Part shown: positions 5,388 through 8,884 of the stretch, in pieces
How the letters are laid out: every line of letters begins with the position of its first letter
Numbering within the stretch: position 1 is the stretch's first letter
From: a bacterium
GTDB taxonomy: Bacteria > Verrucomicrobiota > Kiritimatiellia > UBA8416
NCBI GenBank assembly: GCA_020048935.1
Contig: JAIFLS010000021.1
Span: 1 to 8,884, forward strand
Reading direction: 5' to 3'
DNA: 8,884 bases
Position numbers and translations under genes: made by a program
Notes under the pieces: generated by a model
What the model saw: the letters and a program-made list of their open reading frames with translations, nothing else
Told to the model about the DNA's origin: nothing
Databases searched by the model: none

Positions 5388-6488
5388 TCACCGGATCAGG
5401 CCCCAGCGCGATGAGAGGGGCCAGTAGACCAGTGCCGCCGGACCGACCAGGTTGCGGGCGGGGACCGGTCCCCAAAAACGGCTGTCGGCACTGTTACGGG
5501 TGTTATCGCCGAGCGCGTAATACTCATCGAGGCCAAGTGACCTGCTTTTCAGCACGGAACCTAAGTCCTCGGCCAATTGGTAACCGCTGTAACCATCGCA
5601 AGCCGACGAGACTCGGTCGATACCACGCAATCCGGTTATCGTATGGTTATCGATGACCAGATGCGGCGGGTTGATCGAGATTGTCTCGCCAGGCAGGCCG
5701 CACATGCGCTTGATGTAATGCGTCCCCTGCACCAAGCCTGAAATGCCGTCGGTCTTGAATACCATGACCTCGTCACGACGGGGTTTACGGAAGTTCCAGA
5801 TCACCTTGTTGACAAACAGATGATCGCCACTGTGACGGACACCGGCCCAGAGGATCTCTCCATTTCTAACTTCGCGCGACGCATAGAAATGCGGATTGCC
5901 GAACCCATTCCCATCACTCAACGCATCCTTTGGGATCTTGTGACGCTTGCCGCCGATATAGAAGAGGACCACCGACGGATCCGTCTGGCTCATCAGCGCC
6001 TGCCCGAGCCGTCCGCTTGCCGTTGCTCGGCGGACCGAATACCAGTCGCCGGTGACAGCGAACTTGATGAGCTTAAGCGGATATCGATCCAGCACCGAAG
6101 GGCTAGCCACCTCCTCGGACGTGATGCCGTAGAGGGTCGGCTGCATCGAGCCGGTCGGGATCTTGAACGGCTGGATGAAATAGGCGCGCAGCCCCATCGC
6201 GACCACGACCGCCACCACCGCGACCTCGAAGTTCTCACGGAACGCGCCGCCGCGCAAGGGATGCTTCGCCGTCGCGCTCTCAAGGCAGGTCGTCAGCGAC
6301 GCCATGCGATCCGGCAGCACATTCACATCGCGCGATTTCAGGGCGTCGGACAGGGCTACGGTCGCCGTCTTGATGCGTCCGACAACCACTTCGCCCAGCA
6401 GATCGCCGCGCATGTTCTCCAGATGCAGCGCGTGATGGATCAGTGCCTTCGCCTCTTTCCTGCATCTGCGTCTCTCGAAGAAATTCAT
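5388..6488 (-). CDS. lepB: Signal peptidase I (leader peptidase)
   Basis: The 366-residue protein is a membrane serine protease of the S26A family that removes signal peptides from exported proteins. A single hydrophobic segment lies at about 88-104, followed by FKIPTGSMQPTL (box B) with the catalytic Ser114. GDHLFVNK (221-228) and RRDEVMVFK (237-245) form box C, YIKRMCGLPGE (258-268) is box D with the general base Lys260, and GDNTRNSADSRFWGPV (327-342) is box E. Two things depart from the common form. There is a charged, probably cytoplasmic N-terminal extension of about 85 residues, and about 100 residues lie between box B and box C. Both could mark a lineage-specific subfamily. The ATG at 6488 lies 4 bp after the lepA stop, with GGGGA at a suitable distance inside lepA. 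It is the last gene of the rpe-lepA-lepB operon; its stop is followed at once by tandem repeats. Confidence 0.95.
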   Translation of the reverse strand: MNFFERRRCRKEAKALIHHALHLENMRGDLLGEVVVGRIKTATVALSDALKSRDVNVLPDRMASLTTCLESATAKHPLRGGAFRENFEVAVVAVVVAMGLRAYFIQPFKIPTGSMQPTLYGITSEEVASPSVLDRYPLKLIKFAVTGDWYSVRRATASGRLGQALMSQTDPSVVLFYIGGKRHKIPKDALSDGNGFGNPHFYASREVRNGEILWAGVRHSGDHLFVNKVIWNFRKPRRDEVMVFKTDGISGLVQGTHYIKRMCGLPGETISINPPHLVIDNHTITGLRGIDRVSSACDGYSGYQLAEDLGSVLKSRSLGLDEYYALGDNTRNSADSRFWGPVPARNLVGPAALVYWPLSSRWGLIR

Positions 6489-6492
6489 AACG

Positions 6493-8301
6493 TTAGTTCC
6501 CCGTCTTGAGTACCGAGATAAAGGCCGCCTGCGGCACGTTGACCTTGCCGAACTGCTTCATGCGTTTCTTGCCCGCCTTCTGCTTCTCCAGCAGCTTGCG
6601 CTTGCGCGTCACATCGCCGCCGTAGAGCTTGGCCGTGACATCTTTTCGGAACGCGCGGATCGTCTCGCGGGCGATGACGGTGCGTCCGAGCACCGCCTGC
6701 ACCGGGATCGCGAACATGTGCGGCGGAATGGCCTCGCTCAAGGCCTTGCAGATCTGCCGCCCGCGTTCAATCGCCTTGTCGCGATGCACCATCGTGGCGA
6801 AGGCATCGACCGGTTCCCCGTTCAGCAGGATCTCGAGCTTCACGATCGGGCTGACCTGGAAACCCGAATTCTCGTAATCCATGGAGGCATATCCGCGCGT
6901 GGCGCTTTTCAGGTTATCATGGAAATCCATCAGGATCTCGTTCAGCGGCATGGTGCAGGTCAGCATGACGCGGGTTCCGTCGATGGAGTCCGTCTTGGTG
7001 ACTTCACCGCGCCGGTCCATGATCAACCTCAGCAGGTCGCCGATGTTCTCGTTCAGGCAGATAATGAACGCACTGATCATCGGCTCCTCGATCGACTCGA
7101 TGCGCGTGGGATCCGGCAGGAACACGGGGTTGTCGATCTCCATCGTCTTGCCATCGCGCTGCTTGATCTTGTAGACCACACCGGGATGCGTGCTGATGAT
7201 ATCCAGGTCGAACTCACGCCGCAGGCGTTCCTGGATCACCTCCATGTGGAGCAACCCCAGGAACCCGCAGCGGAACCCGAACCCGAGTGCGGTGGAGCTT
7301 TCCGGATGGAACGTAAACGCCGAATCGTTAAGGCTCAGTTTCTCAATGCTTGAGCGGCACTTCTCGAAATCCGCCGTGTCCACGGGATAAATACCGCTAA
7401 AGACCATCGGTTTGACCGCCGAGAACCCCGGAAGGGATTCGGAGGCCGGATTCTTGTCGGAGGTAACCGTGTCGCCGATCTGGATATCGGAGGGTGTCTT
7501 GAGCGTGCCGATCAGGTAACCCACCTGCCCGGCGGTCAATTGCTTGCGTGGAATCGGCTTCGGCGAGAAGATCCCGACCTCCTTTAGCTGGGTGGTAATG
7601 CCCGTGGCCATCAGGCGAACATTGTCGCCCACCGTCAGGGTGCCATCGACGACGCGCACATAAGTGACCACACCGCGATAGGCATCATAGATGGAATCGA
7701 AAACCAGCGCACGCGGCGGCGCCTTATCCGTCAGATCGGTTTTCGGCGGCGGCACTTTCCTGATGACCATCTCCAGCACATCGCGCACCCCCTTGCCGGT
7801 CTTGGCACTGACGTGCAGATTGTCGCTGGTATCGATCCCCAGGATATCCTCGATCTGCTTGCAGACCGTCAGCACATCGGCATTCGGCAGATCGACCTTG
7901 TTAAGCACGGGGATGATCTCAAGTCCCCTGTTGATCGCCAGATAGGCATTGGCAACCGTCTGAGCCTCCACACCCTGGGCGGCATCGACCACCAGCACGG
8001 CACCCTCGCAGGCCGCCATACTGCGCGACACCTCGTAGGTGAAGTCCACGTGACCGGGGGTGTCGATCAGGTTGAATTCATAGACCTCGCCGTCATCCGC
8101 CTCATAGCGCATGGTTACCGGGTGCGACTTGATCGTGATGCCGCGCTCGCGCTCCAGGTCCATGTCGTCAAGCAACTGCTCGCGCATCAGGCGGTCCTCC
8201 ACCGTGTGCGTCAATTCCAGCATCCGGTCCGCCAGCGTAGACTTGCCGTGGTCGATATGAGCAATGATACAGAAGTTCCGTGTGTGTGCAATGTCTGCCA
8301 T
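6493..8301 (-). CDS. lepA: Elongation factor 4 (ribosome back-translocating GTPase LepA)
   Basis: The 602-residue product has the normal length and all signatures of LepA/EF4, a translational GTPase that binds ribosomes and is linked to back-translocation, elongation under stress and ribosome biogenesis. The G motifs are G1 AHIDHGKST (14-22), G2 in RERGITIKS (51-59), G3 DTPGH (80-84, with the catalytic His), G4 NKVD (134-137) and G5 SAK (165-167). An EF-G-like domain III follows (GFGFRCGFLGLLHMEV). The LepA-specific C-terminal domain ends with KRKLLEKQKAGKKRMKQFG and VPQAAFISVL. The ATG at 8301 opens the conserved start MADIAHTRNFCIIAHIDH. Its ribosome binding site is weak, and only 7 bp separate it from the rpe stop, so coupling to rpe translation is likely. 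lepB follows 4 bp downstream, the widespread lepA-lepB pairing. Confidence 0.98.
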   Translation of the reverse strand: MADIAHTRNFCIIAHIDHGKSTLADRMLELTHTVEDRLMREQLLDDMDLERERGITIKSHPVTMRYEADDGEVYEFNLIDTPGHVDFTYEVSRSMAACEGAVLVVDAAQGVEAQTVANAYLAINRGLEIIPVLNKVDLPNADVLTVCKQIEDILGIDTSDNLHVSAKTGKGVRDVLEMVIRKVPPPKTDLTDKAPPRALVFDSIYDAYRGVVTYVRVVDGTLTVGDNVRLMATGITTQLKEVGIFSPKPIPRKQLTAGQVGYLIGTLKTPSDIQIGDTVTSDKNPASESLPGFSAVKPMVFSGIYPVDTADFEKCRSSIEKLSLNDSAFTFHPESSTALGFGFRCGFLGLLHMEVIQERLRREFDLDIISTHPGVVYKIKQRDGKTMEIDNPVFLPDPTRIESIEEPMISAFIICLNENIGDLLRLIMDRRGEVTKTDSIDGTRVMLTCTMPLNEILMDFHDNLKSATRGYASMDYENSGFQVSPIVKLEILLNGEPVDAFATMVHRDKAIERGRQICKALSEAIPPHMFAIPVQAVLGRTVIARETIRAFRKDVTAKLYGGDVTRKRKLLEKQKAGKKRMKQFGKVNVPQAAFISVLKTGN

Positions 8302-8308
8302 ATGTAAA

Positions 8309-8884
8309 TTACCGTGAAGCGCCGCAGCTTTGGAAGGCCCCGGCTACGTTTGCCCTGAGTTTGCGGATTTCCGCCGCCATGTCACTGCTCGAATACAGGA
8401 AAGTCCCCGCCACGAAGGCATTCGCCCCCTGCTGCGAGCACTGGCGCGCGGTCTCGTGATTGATTCCACCATCGACCATGATCGTCAGATCCGTGCGACC
8501 AAGGCGTTCAGCCTCGTCGCGCACCGCCCGGATGGACGGCAGCGTCTGCTCCATGAACCGCTGCCCGCCGTATCCGGGGCGGACCGTCATCACCAGCACC
8601 TCCTCAACCTCCCCAAGCACGGGAAAAAGCATGGCCGGATCGGTATCGGGGTTGAGCGTGATTCCGGGCCGGGCCCCTAATTCCCGGATGCGATGGAGCG
8701 AGGCGACCACATCGCATTCGGCCTCGATATGGATCAGGACCGTATCCGCCCCGGCCTCGATGAACGCCTTGAGATACAGGTCGGGGCGCGAGAGCATCAG
8801 GTGGACGTTGAGCGGGATTCGAACATGACGGCGGGCCATGCCGACCACCGCCGGTCCCATGCTGATATTGGGCACGAAATGGCC
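8309..8884 (-). CDS. rpe: Ribulose-phosphate 3-epimerase (5' partial)
   Basis: The - strand frame is open to the window edge and begins inside the family motif GHFVPNIS, so about 35 N-terminal residues, including the first His-x-Asp metal ligands, lie outside. The 191 visible codons show a TIM-barrel Rpe: NVHLML with the next metal-binding His, IHIEAE, GITLNPDTD, VLVMTVRPGYGGQRF (phosphate-loop region), and MVDGGIN with the catalytic/metal Asp, followed by GANAFVAGTFLY. The enzyme interconverts D-ribulose 5-phosphate and D-xylulose 5-phosphate in the pentose phosphate pathway. A GTG at 8875 is inside the conserved region and is not the start. The gene is followed after 7 bp by lepA, so it is probably the first or an early gene of that operon. 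Confidence 0.96.
   Translation of the reverse strand, partial: GHFVPNISMGPAVVGMARRHVRIPLNVHLMLSRPDLYLKAFIEAGADTVLIHIEAECDVVASLHRIRELGARPGITLNPDTDPAMLFPVLGEVEEVLVMTVRPGYGGQRFMEQTLPSIRAVRDEAERLGRTDLTIMVDGGINHETARQCSQQGANAFVAGTFLYSSSDMAAEIRKLRANVAGAFQSCGASR

Noticed and set aside
5201..5656. A + strand reading frame whose product would contain PSYKGL repeats
   Set aside because: It overlaps the end of hrpB, runs through the inverted and tandem repeats only because the unit length is a multiple of three, and then lies antisense to the well-conserved lepB.

Overview
This 8.9-kb window is a compact, GC-rich bacterial chromosomal segment made mostly of housekeeping genes. The predicted signal peptidase I carries a C-terminal catalytic core with an N-terminal cytoplasmic extension and a single membrane segment. 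This, together with a variant MurC-type ligase that overlaps folB and several REP-like palindromes, suggests a Gram-negative lineage, possibly of the PVC group (Verrucomicrobia / Lentisphaerae / Kiritimatiellota-like). The taxonomic guess is inference; no 16S or other decisive marker is present.

Layout, left to right. (1) 1-441, + strand: the 3' end of an unrecognised gene whose product ends in a cysteine-rich double zinc ribbon. (2) 442-575: a convergent intergenic gap filled by two inverted, REP-like hairpin elements. (3) 576-2220, - strand: folB (dihydroneopterin aldolase), followed with an 8-bp overlap by a MurC/Mpl-like Mur ligase with unusual motifs. (4) 2221-2636: a non-coding stretch interrupted by a complete tRNA-Thr(CGT) at 2479-2554 on the + strand. 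(5) 2637-5210, + strand: a full-length HrpB-type DEAH-family helicase. (6) 5211-5387: a second convergent gap, with a perfect 26-bp inverted repeat made of two GTAG-led hairpins that runs directly into four 18-bp tandem repeats. (7) 5388-8884, - strand: a tight rpe-lepA-lepB operon with 7-bp and 4-bp gaps; rpe is cut by the window edge.

Functionally, the right-hand operon combines a pentose-phosphate enzyme (Rpe), the ribosome-associated GTPase EF4/LepA and the leader peptidase LepB. lepA-lepB is a classic pairing; rpe upstream is less usual. The left-hand operon joins a folate-biosynthesis enzyme to a Mur-superfamily ligase. The most interesting material is not a protein system but the two repeat structures. 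Both sit in 3'-3' gaps, both consist of inverted hairpins whose outer foot contains GTAG, and in the first pair the stems differ by compensated base-pair changes. This resembles the REP/BIME elements mobilised by RAYT (REP-associated tyrosine, Y1/HUH) transposases, but no such transposase is in this window.
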